From JALORV01 sp963766365 (lineage in GTDB: Bacteria; Pseudomonadota; Gammaproteobacteria; Burkholderiales; Burkholderiaceae_F), in assembly GCA_963766365.1 (NCBI GenBank), contig CAVXZK010000013.1, positions 1-64,000 of the forward strand: 64,000 nt of DNA, given 5' to 3'. Positions within the stretch are counted from its first letter, which is position 1. Every line of letters begins with the position of its first letter. Below are positions 27,001 through 35,153 of the stretch, piece after piece. The notes below the pieces were generated by a model. The model did not search any database, was not told where the DNA came from, and saw only the letters and a list, made by a program, of their open reading frames with translations. The position numbers and the translations under genes were made by a program.

Positions 27001-28935
27001 CGCGTCCTCGAACAGCGGTGCAAGGGCATCGATATCCAGTTCGCCGCAGCCTGGCGACTCGAGCTCGAAGTCATGGATCCACATCGACTCCGCGCCGTCC
27101 GGCGTGATCTCGTACGGTCGCTCTGCGAGTACCCGCACACCCATGCGTTCCAGCATCGGCAGCGAGTCGGACAGTGGCACCGGGGCGCTGTCGCGGTAGA
27201 TCTTGAAGCCAAGGCGGTTCGGCGGCGATCCGCGCGGCCGGTAGAGGTTCAGCACGAGCCCGGAGCGAGACAACCGGTCCAGGCGCTGCAGGTCCTCGAC
27301 GGCCCTCGTCGCATCGACGTGCTCACGGTACGACACCGGGAACGCCGCACCGTAGCGCCGCAGCGACTGGGCCGCCAGAGACTCGTCCATGGCCGCATGC
27401 AACGCCTCGCGCAGGTCGTCCTCCCAGCGACGCGCCGCTGCCGCCAGCTGCCCCTCGAGCACCCGACGATCGACCGGCGGAATGCGACCCGGAGTCGTGC
27501 GCACCGTGATGTGGATGCGCGCCAGCGCCGCGTCAGTGAGCAGCACGTCGAACTCGGCGGCTGAGCCGTTGAAGGCCTCGAGCAGGATCCACTGGAACTT
27601 GCGCCGCAGTTCGGTCGTGTAGTTCTCGCGCGGCACGAAGATCAGGCACGATACGAAGCGCTCGAACGTGTCGCGTCTTATGAAGAGGCGAAACCGCTGC
27701 CGCTCGCCGAGCTGCAGGATGCCGTTGGCGATCTCCGCCAGTTCATCAGTCGTGATCTGAAACAGCTCGTCGCGCGGATAGGTCTCGAGGATGTGGGTCA
27801 GCGCCTTGCCGAGATGACTGGCAGGCGCGAGGCCGGCGCGCTCAGTGACCTCGCGCACCTTGCCGCGCACCAGCGGCACTTCGGTCACGCGCGTACTGTA
27901 GGCGGCCGAAGTGAAGAGCCCGACGAAGCGGTGCTCGCCGATGACGGCACCGCCGGCGTCATAGCGCTTGATGCCGACGTAGTCGACGTAGCCTGGCCGG
28001 TGCACGGTCGCTCGTGTCGTCGCCTTCGTCACCAGCAGCATCGGCGATGGCGCCGTGGCGAGCTCACGCATCCCGCGCGGTGCGGTGGAGAAGCTGATGG
28101 AAATGCCCTTCGGTGCACCCGCTTCACGCAGGATGCCGAGTCCCGTACCCTCGACGCGCATCAGTTCCAGCTCGCCGCCGTGCTCGCGAAGGTCGTTGCT
28201 GCGATAACCGAGCAGCAGCATGTGGTCCTCGGTCAGCCACTGCAGGAACGCACGCGACTCGGCCAGTTCCTCGCGAGGTACCGGCGGCGGACGTTCGTCG
28301 AGCTCCCGGATTACCGCGCGCAGCTGGGCCACCATCGCTTTCCAGTCCTCGACGGCGGCGCGCACGTCACCCAGCACGCGTTCGACACCCTCGGCCAGGC
28401 CGGCGCGCGCCACCGGATCGGCAAGCCGGTCGACCTCGAGGTGCATGAACGATTCGCGCGGCCAGGCGGGCTCCTCCTCGCGCAAGGCAAGCGCCTCGAG
28501 CCGCCCGGCGGCATCGCGCTTGACCGCGAAGATCGGGTGGATGATCAGGTGCAGCGTCAGCGACTGTCGGTTGATCTCGAGCGAGGAGGAGTCCACCAGG
28601 AACGGCATGTCCTCATTGACGACCTCGACGATCGTGTGGCGCGATGCGAAGCCGGCGTCGCGCGCCGTCGGATTGAGAACGCGCAGCTTCGGACGACCCG
28701 GGTCGCGCTCGCGGGCAAACTGCAGGTGCGAATGCAGCAGGCCGTACAGGTCCTCCGCGCTGCGCTCGCACACGTCCTCGGGATCGACCTGCCGGAAGTA
28801 TCCGTGGCAGAAGGTCGTGTACAGCGCGCGCTCGGCGCCGCCATGGTGCTGCTCGATCAATGCAAGCACCTGGGCCAGGCGCTCACCCTTGCCGTGCTCG
28901 GGGGAGGACGGTGCTGCAACGGTCCCGTCTTTCAT
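24100..28935 (-). CDS. gdhB: NAD-specific glutamate dehydrogenase, large (180-kDa) type
   Basis: Encodes 1611 residues, the expected size for the L-180 class. It oxidises L-glutamate to 2-oxoglutarate and ammonia with NAD+. The start MKDGTVAAPSSPEHGKGERL was chosen because upstream residues are Arg-rich filler. An N-terminal regulatory half (about 1-700) includes TTFCHGYFRQVDPEDV and the ACT-like segment. The catalytic region begins around residue 800, with RGGLRWSDRPEDFRTEVLGL and the lysine motif VGSKGGFVLKKAP. The NAD-binding part has GIGDMSGDVFGNGML. A long helical C-terminal domain follows. The gene stands alone, divergent from the exonuclease gene. It probably supports glutamate catabolism and complements the nitrogen-scavenging urt operon. 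Confidence 0.93.
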   Translation of the reverse strand: MKDGTVAAPSSPEHGKGERLAQVLALIEQHHGGAERALYTTFCHGYFRQVDPEDVCERSAEDLYGLLHSHLQFARERDPGRPKLRVLNPTARDAGFASRHTIVEVVNEDMPFLVDSSSLEINRQSLTLHLIIHPIFAVKRDAAGRLEALALREEEPAWPRESFMHLEVDRLADPVARAGLAEGVERVLGDVRAAVEDWKAMVAQLRAVIRELDERPPPVPREELAESRAFLQWLTEDHMLLLGYRSNDLREHGGELELMRVEGTGLGILREAGAPKGISISFSTAPRGMRELATAPSPMLLVTKATTRATVHRPGYVDYVGIKRYDAGGAVIGEHRFVGLFTSAAYSTRVTEVPLVRGKVREVTERAGLAPASHLGKALTHILETYPRDELFQITTDELAEIANGILQLGERQRFRLFIRRDTFERFVSCLIFVPRENYTTELRRKFQWILLEAFNGSAAEFDVLLTDAALARIHITVRTTPGRIPPVDRRVLEGQLAAAARRWEDDLREALHAAMDESLAAQSLRRYGAAFPVSYREHVDATRAVEDLQRLDRLSRSGLVLNLYRPRGSPPNRLGFKIYRDSAPVPLSDSLPMLERMGVRVLAERPYEITPDGAESMWIHDFELESPGCGELDIDALAPLFEDAFAGVFEGRVENDDFNRLVLKAGLAGDEIVILRAYAKYLRQIGFPLSQPYIEATLATHPRIAGMLVRLFRLRFHPGERDDTAAASQVRAIEQALDKVPNASEDRVLRQLLALVNATRRTNYWRTGVGASGGDGPRRSFLSFKFDPRQIPSLPEPRPMFEIFVYSTRFEGVHLRGGKVARGGLRWSDRPEDFRTEVLGLVKAQMVKNTVIVPVGSKGGFVLKKAPPATDREAFMKEGIACYQDYLRGLLDLTDNLVQGKVVPPPHVVRHDADDPYLVVAADKGTATFSDYANAISAEYGHWLGDAFASGGSAGYDHKGMGITARGAWESVKRHFRELGIDTQTTDFTCVGIGDMSGDVFGNGMLLSRHIRLAAAFDHRHIFIDPDPDAARSFVERERVFALPRSSWADYDATLISAGGGIWSRAEKAIPVSPQAQAVLGITSAQLTPIELINAILRAPVDLLYNGGIGTYVKAATESHADVGDRANEAVRVNGEDLRCKVVGEGGNLGFTQRGRVEAALNGVRLYTDAIDNSAGVDTSDHEVNIKILLSLPVEQGRLTLEQRNALLAGMTDDVGQLVLQDNYYQTQALSVGVHTARKLLEQQQRMIRFLEKEGRLNRALEFLPDDETIAERRAAGLALTGPERAVLLAYSKMWLFDELLASDLPEDTWVANALQRYFPERLHGEFAADIERHPLRREIIATVVLNEMVNRVGPSFPHQMTSSTGSTPAQVVRAYLLTREVFALESTWASIEALDNVVADQTQAELLMELGRRTVRATTWFLRSWRLAEPMAHAIERFSAAARGLMQYLQAAPASASWQVPIKEMQVRFIQQRVPEPLAFEVAAAATSLAALDLAEVAESSQQPLDTVASTYFAIGDALGLARLRAQVSALPSDSYWQALAKAASSDDLASLQRQLTADALQAGGLEPWQKAQAIPLDRARRMLSELADSKNADLAMLSVALRELRNLA

Positions 28936-29065
28936 TGGGCGTCTCCGCGTTCTGGCCGGCCGCCTCGTGAGTTGCCGGCATTCTGATGCTGCCAGTATGC
29001 CCGCCCCGCGCCTGCGCCGTGGTCCGTCCACCCGCCCGGTGCCCGATAATTCCACCCGCCCCGGT

Positions 29066-30517
29066 ATGCCAATGTTCCCCGTCCTCGCCCCCCGCCTCGC
29101 TTTCATCGACGTCGAGACCACCGGCTCGAGTCCGGAGCGCGAACGCGTGACCGAGGTCGGTCTGGTCAGCGTCGACTTCGACGGCGACGCTGTCCGCGTC
29201 ACTGAGTGGTCATCGCTGGTGAATCCGGGGATCCCGATCCCGGCCGAGATTCAGTGGCTGACGGGCATCACCAATGACATGGTGCGCGGCGCGCCCTCGT
29301 TCGCCGAGCTGGCCCAGGAACTGTACGACCGCCTCGACGGCGCCGTCTTCGTCGCGCACAACGCGCGCTTCGATTACGGCTTCCTGCGTGCCGAGTTCAT
29401 CCGTGCCGGCCTCAACTTCCATGCGAAGACCCTGTGCACGGTGCGGCTGTCGCGGCATCTGTATCCGGATCGCGCGCCGCACACGCTCGACGCGATCATC
29501 GAGCGCTTCGGCCTTGGCGGCGAGCAGCGCCACCGCGCGCTCGGCGACGCACGCGTCCTCTGGCGCCTGCTGCAGAAGCTGGCGGAGCGCCATCCGCCGG
29601 CCGAACTCGAGCTCGCGGTGGCCACCCTGCTGCGTCGGCCCAGCCTGCCGCCGCACCTGCCGCCGGACGCGCTCGACGGCATCCCGCATGCGCCGGGGGT
29701 GTACCTGTTCTATGGCCTGAACGAGCACCCGATCTACATCGGCAAGAGCGTCGACCTGCGCAGCCGCGTCGCCGGCCACTTCAATTCCGAGCACCGCGCC
29801 ACGCGCGAACTGCGGCTGTCGCAGGAAGTCCATCGGCTCGAGTGGGAAGAAACCGCCGGCGAGCTCGGCGCGCTGCTGCGCGAAGGCGAACTCATCAAGT
29901 CCCGGCTGCCCGCGCACAACGTCGCCCTGCGACGCAAGCGGAACCAGGTGATGCTGCAGCTCGACGACGACGCGCCGCGCTACCTGAAGGCGGACAGCGT
30001 GGAGCTGGCCTCGTTCGGCAGCGTCTATGGTCCGTTCGGATCACGCGCGTCGGCGCGACGCATGCTGAGCGCGCTCGCCAGTGAACACGGCCTGTGCGCG
30101 AAGGTACTGGGCCTGGAGCGTCGTCGCGCGGGCGACGACGGTGCGCCGTGCTTCAACCATCAGCTGCATCGCTGCCACGGCGCCTGTGTCGGTGTAGAGC
30201 CGCGGAGCGTGCACACTGAACGACTCCGCGAGCTGCTCGCGCCATGGCGCATTCCGGCGTGGCCCTATACCGGCGCCGTGGCACTTGTCGAGCGCAATGC
30301 CACGCGCTTGCGCGAGCAGCTGCACGTGTTCGATCGATGGTGCTGGCTCGGATCCGTTGGCACGCTGGACGCCGCCGATGCGCTGGCTCGCCATGCACCG
30401 CGCGCTTTCGAGGCCGATGCCGCGCGGCTGGCGGTGCAGGCGATCGAAGGCCGGATTACCGTGGAATGCGTTGAACTTGCCGCGCCGCAATCCGCGACCT
30501 GCGTCGCCGCGGCATGA
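29066..30517 (+). CDS. DnaQ-like 3'-5' exonuclease fused to a GIY-YIG (UvrC/Cho-like) nuclease
   Basis: Encodes 483 residues; an ATG 6 bp later is equally possible. The N-terminal 180 residues are a DEDD exonuclease of the DnaQ type: FIDVETTGSSPERERVTEVG (Exo I), FVAHNARFDYGFLR (Exo II) and HRALGDARVLWRLL (Exo III). Residues about 205-300 are a GIY-YIG domain: GIPHAPGVYLFYGLNEHPIYIGKS and the catalytic-region GALLREGELIKSRLPAHN. The C-terminus has FNHQLHRCHGACVG, resembling UvrC/Cho, but no UvrC second nuclease. This fused architecture is known in proteobacteria. It probably acts in DNA repair, pairing a 3'-side incision with end trimming. It stands alone, divergent from the glutamate dehydrogenase. 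Confidence 0.88.
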   Translation: MPMFPVLAPRLAFIDVETTGSSPERERVTEVGLVSVDFDGDAVRVTEWSSLVNPGIPIPAEIQWLTGITNDMVRGAPSFAELAQELYDRLDGAVFVAHNARFDYGFLRAEFIRAGLNFHAKTLCTVRLSRHLYPDRAPHTLDAIIERFGLGGEQRHRALGDARVLWRLLQKLAERHPPAELELAVATLLRRPSLPPHLPPDALDGIPHAPGVYLFYGLNEHPIYIGKSVDLRSRVAGHFNSEHRATRELRLSQEVHRLEWEETAGELGALLREGELIKSRLPAHNVALRRKRNQVMLQLDDDAPRYLKADSVELASFGSVYGPFGSRASARRMLSALASEHGLCAKVLGLERRRAGDDGAPCFNHQLHRCHGACVGVEPRSVHTERLRELLAPWRIPAWPYTGAVALVERNATRLREQLHVFDRWCWLGSVGTLDAADALARHAPRAFEADAARLAVQAIEGRITVECVELAAPQSATCVAAA

Positions 30518-30544
30518 TGATCAACTCCCGATGAAAGGTTCGCC

Positions 30545-30937
30545 ATGAAGAACGCCTATGGTTTCGGCAAGACGGTCCCGCTCGGTTTCGAGGAGGCGGT
30601 ACAGAAAGTGACTGCGGAGCTCGCGAAGGAAGGGTTTGGCGTGCTGACGGAGATCGACGTCAAGGCCACGATGAAGAAGAAGCTCGACATCGACGTGAAG
30701 CCCTACCGCATCCTCGGCGCCTGCAATCCGCCCCTCGCACGTCGCGCGCTCGAAGCGGAACCGACGATCGGGCTGCTGCTGCCCTGCAATGTCGTCGTGC
30801 GGGAATCGGACGACGGACACACTCAGGTCGAGTTCATGGACCCGGATGCAATGAAGCAGCTGTCGAGCAGCGCTGCGCTGGGCGAAGTGGCGGCCGAAGT
30901 GCGCGGCAAGCTCCAGCGCGTGATGGCTGCCGTCTGA
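30545..30937 (+). CDS. DUF302 domain protein
   Basis: Encodes 130 residues. The sequence is a complete DUF302 domain: a two-stranded start (YGFGKTVPLGFEEAVQKVTAEL), GFGVLTEIDVKATMKKKLDID, PYRILGACNPPLARRALE and IGLLLPCNVVVRE. The conserved cysteines in GACNPP and LPCNV are present. It is a cytoplasmic protein of unknown function, often linked to sulfur or stress metabolism. An AAAGGT ribosome-binding site precedes the ATG, and the gene starts 27 bp after the nuclease fusion. Confidence 0.88.
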   Translation: MKNAYGFGKTVPLGFEEAVQKVTAELAKEGFGVLTEIDVKATMKKKLDIDVKPYRILGACNPPLARRALEAEPTIGLLLPCNVVVRESDDGHTQVEFMDPDAMKQLSSSAALGEVAAEVRGKLQRVMAAV

Positions 30938-30960
30938 ACTTCCGCTACATCGGTTGCGAT

Positions 30961-31338
30961 TCAGTCGGCGGCCGGCGGAAGGGCCGCCAGCGCACGACGA
31001 AGCGCCTCGCCGGAACGCAATCCGAGTCGCTGTGCCGCACGGTTCACCGCAGAGATCTCACCCGAGGCCCAGGTGTCGCGAGCGTCGCCGATACGCGCGC
31101 TGGCATGCGACACCGCCACCGCTGCGATTTCCTGAGCATCCAGCAGGCACAGCGCGGCGATGCCGGCCCGATCCTTGCCGACCCCGGCATCGTTGAATAC
31201 GTAGACGCGAGCCGGGACGGCCTGTGCATAGCGCGCGGCCGACACCCCGCCATGCGAGCCGGTCACCACGCACAACCCGGCATGCGCATTGGCGACTTCG
31301 GTGATCGAGTCCAGGACAACCACGTGCAGCGGGATCAT
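30961..31338 (-). CDS. conserved hypothetical protein with a VTGSHGG motif
   Basis: Encodes 125 residues, with no named family recognised. It starts MIPLHVVVLDSITEVANAHAGLCVVTGSHGGV, followed by VYVFNDAGVGKDRAGIAALCLLDAQEIAAVAVSHASARIGDA. The alternating small and hydrophobic residues suggest an alpha/beta nucleotide-binding-like fold. The SHGG and NDAG motifs may be active-site loops. Similar small proteins occur beside isomerase and transporter genes in Burkholderiales, from memory and not verified. It lies immediately downstream of the anti-sigma gene on the same strand, so it may share that transcript. Confidence 0.5.
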   Translation of the reverse strand: MIPLHVVVLDSITEVANAHAGLCVVTGSHGGVSAARYAQAVPARVYVFNDAGVGKDRAGIAALCLLDAQEIAAVAVSHASARIGDARDTWASGEISAVNRAAQRLGLRSGEALRRALAALPPAAD

Positions 31339-31352
31339 GGCGTGACCTCCGA

Positions 31353-32318
31353 TCAGCGCGTGCCGCTTGGCGGAAGCGCGGCAGCCGGCACCTGAACGTG
31401 GGGGTAGCGCTCGCGGAACCGCTTGAGCTCGGCGTCCGCCTCGTCATGGCGACCGGTCTGACGCAGCTTGATGATCTTCTCCAGCCAGTCCTCCGCACGC
31501 AGTTCATTCGCGACGGCATCGCCCTCGGCACGCGGCTTTTCTGCCGCGGCGCCGAAGGCGCCGCCGACAGCCGGTGCCTGTCGTGCCGGCGCACGCGCCA
31601 TGTTGGCCGCACCTTCGTCCCGGCGACGCTCGCGGCCCGCGCCTGGCGCGGCGGATTCCGCGGCAGCCACATCCGACCCGGCAGCCGGAGAAGGGGCCGC
31701 CCGCTTGGCTTCCAGCGGCGCCCCGGCGGAAGGCGGCGGCGAGGCGGGCGCACGGAGCCCTGCCACGTCCTCCTTGGCGCGCGGATCTCCGACCGGCGTC
31801 GTGACCTTCGAGTCCGCGAGTTGCGGCGCGACTTCGCGCATGGCGGCACTACTGCTCGTGGGCGGCGCTGACGCCGGCGCGACGGCGGCCGGTGTTGCGG
31901 CGCGTTCCTTGGACATCGAGGGTGCGCGCTGCGTCGTTGCCACAGCGGCATCCACCGCCGACTCGCCGGAAACCGACTCGGACTCCACGCCGGGCGCAGC
32001 TGGCACCCGTGTAGCCGCCGCCCGCGACTCGCCGCTATCGGTGGGCGGCGTGAATGTCGGCATTTCGTGCTCGGTGCGCACCGCCATCATCACAGCCAGC
32101 GTCGACAGCATGACCGCCGCCGCGGCCGCCATCGGCCAGCGACGCATTCCCGGCTTCGGCGCTGCCATGGGTGCCGCTGCATCGCGCGGCACGGCATCTA
32201 CCTGCCGTGCCGCCGCCGCAAGAATCGACGCGCGCGTCGCGGCCGAGGGTCGCTCGTCGAGCGCCTCGTTCGCTGCGCGGTAGTCGCGCTGGACCCGGTC
32301 GGCGTTGTCGCCGCTCAT
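31353..32318 (-). CDS. anti-sigma factor-like membrane protein
   Basis: Encodes 321 residues. Its ATG overlaps the sigma factor stop (ATGA) and is preceded by GGAGG at a 7-nt spacing, better than the ATG 6 bp upstream. A cytoplasmic N-terminal helix region (DRVQRDYRAANEALDERPS) precedes one transmembrane helix (about residues 60-80, MAAAAAVMLSTLAVMMAV). A long Ala/Pro/Ser-rich periplasmic linker follows. The C-terminal 60 residues form a helical pair (LRAEDWLEKIIKLRQTG RHDEADAELKRFRERYPHV), TPR-like. It probably holds the ECF sigma factor at the membrane; the zinc-type HxxxCxxC is not present. Confidence 0.75.
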   Translation of the reverse strand: MSGDNADRVQRDYRAANEALDERPSAATRASILAAAARQVDAVPRDAAAPMAAPKPGMRRWPMAAAAAVMLSTLAVMMAVRTEHEMPTFTPPTDSGESRAAATRVPAAPGVESESVSGESAVDAAVATTQRAPSMSKERAATPAAVAPASAPPTSSSAAMREVAPQLADSKVTTPVGDPRAKEDVAGLRAPASPPPSAGAPLEAKRAAPSPAAGSDVAAAESAAPGAGRERRRDEGAANMARAPARQAPAVGGAFGAAAEKPRAEGDAVANELRAEDWLEKIIKLRQTGRHDEADAELKRFRERYPHVQVPAAALPPSGTR

Positions 32319-32884
32319 TGCCATGCCTCCATTGCCGACCGCAGCTTCGTCATCGCGTAGCGCAAGCGGCTCTTCACGGTCTCGTGCCCGACCTCCGTGA
32401 TCGCGGCAATCTCCTCCAGCGACAGGCCGCCTTCGGCCTGCAGCAGGAATGCCTCGCGCTGCACGGCTGGCAGCGCCTCGACCGCGGCCACGAACGCCTG
32501 GGCCTGCGCCCGCGACAGCACCTGCACGTCGGGCCGGTCGGCGTCCGAGCCAGGCAGTTCGAGCGGTGCCTCGTCCGGGTCGTTGGCCGCCTCGTCGAAA
32601 CTCACTGCGACATCGCGGTGGCGCCAATGATCGACCATCTTGCTGCGCGCCACGGTATACAGCCAGGTAGTGAACTTCGCCCGTGGCTCGAACCGCTCGG
32701 CATGCCTTATCACGGCCATCCAGGTTTCCTGCAGCAGATCATCGGCCAGCGCGGGGGCGGCGCCCTGCCGCAGGAAGTAGCGGTACACCGGGCGCTCATG
32801 CCTGTCGTACAGAGCCCCGAACGCGCGCGCATCCCCGGCCGCATAGGCGGCCAGAAGTTCCTCGTCGGACGGACCGGCGCTCAT
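32315..32884 (-). CDS. ECF (extracytoplasmic function) RNA polymerase sigma factor
   Basis: Encodes 189 residues. Region 2 is seen at DDLLQETWMAVIRHAERFEPRAKFTTWLYTVARSKMVDHWR (-10 recognition and core binding). Region 4 is VEALPAVQREAFLLQAEGGLSLEEIAAITEVGHETVKSRLRYAM (-35 recognition helix-turn-helix). It is a short RpoE-type sigma with no region 1. Its stop overlaps the anti-sigma start, so the pair is translationally coupled. The stress it answers to is not evident. It likely activates its own promoter and the gene upstream, but I could not define a -35/-10 pair. Confidence 0.92.
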   Translation of the reverse strand: MSAGPSDEELLAAYAAGDARAFGALYDRHERPVYRYFLRQGAAPALADDLLQETWMAVIRHAERFEPRAKFTTWLYTVARSKMVDHWRHRDVAVSFDEAANDPDEAPLELPGSDADRPDVQVLSRAQAQAFVAAVEALPAVQREAFLLQAEGGLSLEEIAAITEVGHETVKSRLRYAMTKLRSAMEAWQ

Positions 32885-32958
32885 GACGCGGCATTGTGCC
32901 TCCCGGCCCGCCCGGCCGATCCTTGCGAGTACCTGCGGAATGGAGTGCTCCGGTTCGC

Positions 32959-33786
32959 TCAGCGCGGCGGGTCCGGCACGAAGCCGGCCGTCGCCGGGAA
33001 CGGGTTCGGAACCTTGCGAGGGCGCGGGATCACGCCCATCGCAATCAGGTTGTCGCGGCTGTCGTAGTGAATGGCGATCAGTTCGTTCGGCGTCGATTGC
33101 GCACGCTGAAAATCCGTGTAACTGGTGACGGAACGCTCGTTGCGACCGTGGCCGGTGCCGATGCTCTGCTCGCGCGCCGACGCCGAATCGGCTCGTTTGC
33201 GATCCTCGGATTCGTTGGCGGCACTGGCGCCCGCCGCGGGCGCAGGCGCCGCACCGCTTGAGGACTCCTGCTTCTCCTGGCGCGAAATCACCGGCGGCGG
33301 CGACTCCGGCTTCGGCTTCTCGCGGAACACGGCAACCCCGATGACGCCAACGTTGTCCGGCCGCCCGGTACGCGCCGCGTACGAGTTTGCGAGCGCGGTG
33401 AATTCGAACGCCGCCACTCGCGTCAGGTCCTTGCGCCAGCCGGTGATCTGCGCGTACTGGCCGCGGCCGAGCACGTAGCCCACCTGGTCGTGCGCCGCGC
33501 TCTCGCCACTGACGACATTGACACCGTCGACGGAAACGACCCCCAGCGCGCGACCGCCGGAATGGTTGGCCAGGGTGATCGCATAGCGGCCCCCCGGCTT
33601 GCCGGGTACCCACCAGCGTCCGTTGTGCCAGTACATCGGCAGCGTCTCGCCGGTGGACCGGTCCAGCACCTGTACGTCGATCAGCGAACCGATCGAATGG
33701 GCCGGCGCCGCGACCGCAAGCAGGGCAACAGCGGTCAGCAGGGCGCCCAGGCGGGCCGGGGCAAAATCTCGCAGGGAAGGCAGCAT
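32959..33786 (-). CDS. secreted hypothetical protein upstream of the sigma/anti-sigma pair
   Basis: Encodes 275 residues with a signal peptide (ARLGALLTAVALLAVAAPAHS). The first 150 residues look like a beta-rich domain: RWWVPGKPGGRYAITLANHSGGRALGVVSVDGVNVVSGESAA, then GYVLGRGQYAQITGWRK and FTALANSYAARTG. The second part is a Pro/Ala/Ser-rich linker with a charged C-terminal segment. I do not recognise a family. It reads in the same direction as the sigma/anti-sigma pair, with about 74 bp between, which fits a target or an extracytoplasmic partner of that system. It is divergent from the nitroreductase. Confidence 0.6.
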   Translation of the reverse strand: MLPSLRDFAPARLGALLTAVALLAVAAPAHSIGSLIDVQVLDRSTGETLPMYWHNGRWWVPGKPGGRYAITLANHSGGRALGVVSVDGVNVVSGESAAHDQVGYVLGRGQYAQITGWRKDLTRVAAFEFTALANSYAARTGRPDNVGVIGVAVFREKPKPESPPPVISRQEKQESSSGAAPAPAAGASAANESEDRKRADSASAREQSIGTGHGRNERSVTSYTDFQRAQSTPNELIAIHYDSRDNLIAMGVIPRPRKVPNPFPATAGFVPDPPR

Positions 33787-33865
33787 CGGGGGTCTCCTGG
33801 TTGGGGCCGATCCCCTGTCAACGTGGCATCGGAGACAATGGGGTTAAACGAACCACCGACCGCCG

Positions 33866-34648
33866 ATGACCGACCTGCCCAGCCTGCTCCGCCACCACCG
33901 CTCGATCCGCCGCTACCACCCGACTCCGATTGACCCGGCGCTGATCAACGAAGTCTGTGCCGACGCGATTGCCGGCGGGTCGTCGTCCGGGAACCTGAAC
34001 AGTGTGTCGATCGTGCTGACGCGCGACCCCGCGCGCAAGCAACGGCTCTTTGAACTCCATATGGAACAGCCGATGGTGCTCGAAGCACCACTGGTGATGA
34101 CGTTCTGCGCCGACTGGCATCGCACCCGCACCTGGCTGCGACAGCGCGGCGCGCGGGACAACTTCAACAACCTGCTCGGCTACCACGTCGCCGCGTACGA
34201 CGCGATGATCTTGGCGCAGAACGCCTGCCTCGGCTTCGAGGCGCGCGGGCTGGGCATCTGCTACATGGGCACGACGCTGTATTCGTTGCCCGAACTGGTG
34301 GAGTTTCTGCAGCTGCCCGAAACGGTCGTGCCGGTCACGTCGATCGTGGCTGGCTATCCCGCCGAGGATCCGCCCACGCGCGATCGTCTGCCGACGACGG
34401 CCCTGGTGCACGACGAGGTCTACCGCGCGCCGACACCGGCCGACATCGACGCCACCTACGCCGAGCGCGAGGTGCGTGGCTGGCAGCGCTACATGTCGGT
34501 ACCGGAAATCAAGGCCGAAATCGAGGCGGCCGGCATCACGTCGCTCGCCCATTACTACACCTCGAAGGTCAAGTACGACCCGGACTACTTCGTGCCGAAG
34601 TCGGCGGAGATCCGTGAACTGCTCGAGCGGCAGGGTTTCCTGCGCTGA
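33866..34648 (+). CDS. NfsA-type nitroreductase family protein
   Basis: Encodes 260 residues. The flavin-binding nitroreductase pattern is visible: RHHRSIRRYHPTPID at the start, GGSSSGNLNSVSIV, AYDAMILAQNACLGFEARGLGICYMGT in the middle, and VAGYPAEDP. These enzymes use FMN and NAD(P)H to reduce nitroaromatics, quinones or flavins two electrons at a time. The C-terminal extension from about residue 200 (RGWQRYMSVPEIKAEIE) is longer than in minimal NfsB and suits the NfsA-like branch. It is followed 5 bp later by a DUF1857 gene, likely an operon. The physiological substrate is unknown. Confidence 0.87.
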   Translation: MTDLPSLLRHHRSIRRYHPTPIDPALINEVCADAIAGGSSSGNLNSVSIVLTRDPARKQRLFELHMEQPMVLEAPLVMTFCADWHRTRTWLRQRGARDNFNNLLGYHVAAYDAMILAQNACLGFEARGLGICYMGTTLYSLPELVEFLQLPETVVPVTSIVAGYPAEDPPTRDRLPTTALVHDEVYRAPTPADIDATYAEREVRGWQRYMSVPEIKAEIEAAGITSLAHYYTSKVKYDPDYFVPKSAEIRELLERQGFLR

Positions 34649-34653
34649 ATCGA

Positions 34654-35139
34654 ATGCGCTTCGAACACCTGATCGAGATCAACGACCCGCTGATGCCGCT
34701 GCTCACCGAGCTGACGCGAGAGCAGCTGTGGCGCGGGCTGGTGCTGCGCGCCGAGGACCCGACCCTGTTCATCGGCGGCCTCGGCCGCGTGACGATCGAT
34801 GCAAGGCGCGAACTGAGTGGCGTGACCGAACTTGAGCGCACGCTGGACTACGGCAGCTTCCGCGTACGCGACCGCGTGCGACTGTTTCCGCAGCAGCGCA
34901 GCGAGATCCACACGGCCGCCGGCACCTCGTGGCCCGCGAGCCGGATGACGATCGCGATCGAGGAGCCGTCGCCCGATGCGCTGTTCCTGCGCTTCATCTA
35001 CGAGGCGGAGTCCGAAGTGGCCGGCGAAGGCGGCCTGGACGAGGTGACGGTCGCGCTGCGGCAGCAGGCCTATCAGGGTGCCGACCTCGATACCGTGGTG
35101 CGGATTCGTGAACTGGCGGAGGCTGGCCGGCTCGACTGA
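34654..35139 (+). CDS. DUF1857 (AtaL-like, START/SRPBCC fold) protein
   Basis: Encodes 161 residues. The start MRFEHLIEINDPLMPLLTELTREQLWRGLVLRAEDPTLF and the later RRELSGVTELERTLDYGSFRVRDRV match DUF1857, part of the SRPBCC (Bet v1/START) superfamily with a hydrophobic cavity. Its ligand is unknown. It sits 5 bp after the nitroreductase, so both are probably one transcript; a flavin- or aromatic-related role is possible but unproven. It converges with the PrpF-family gene. Confidence 0.85.
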   Translation: MRFEHLIEINDPLMPLLTELTREQLWRGLVLRAEDPTLFIGGLGRVTIDARRELSGVTELERTLDYGSFRVRDRVRLFPQQRSEIHTAAGTSWPASRMTIAIEEPSPDALFLRFIYEAESEVAGEGGLDEVTVALRQQAYQGADLDTVVRIRELAEAGRLD

Positions 35140-35153
35140 TGGGCTGACCGCCG

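Noticed and set aside
23947..27564. Long plus-strand frames (589 and 564 residues) across the glutamate dehydrogenase gene
   Set aside because: Arg/Gln/His-rich with no motifs, while the opposite frame is a fully conserved enzyme.
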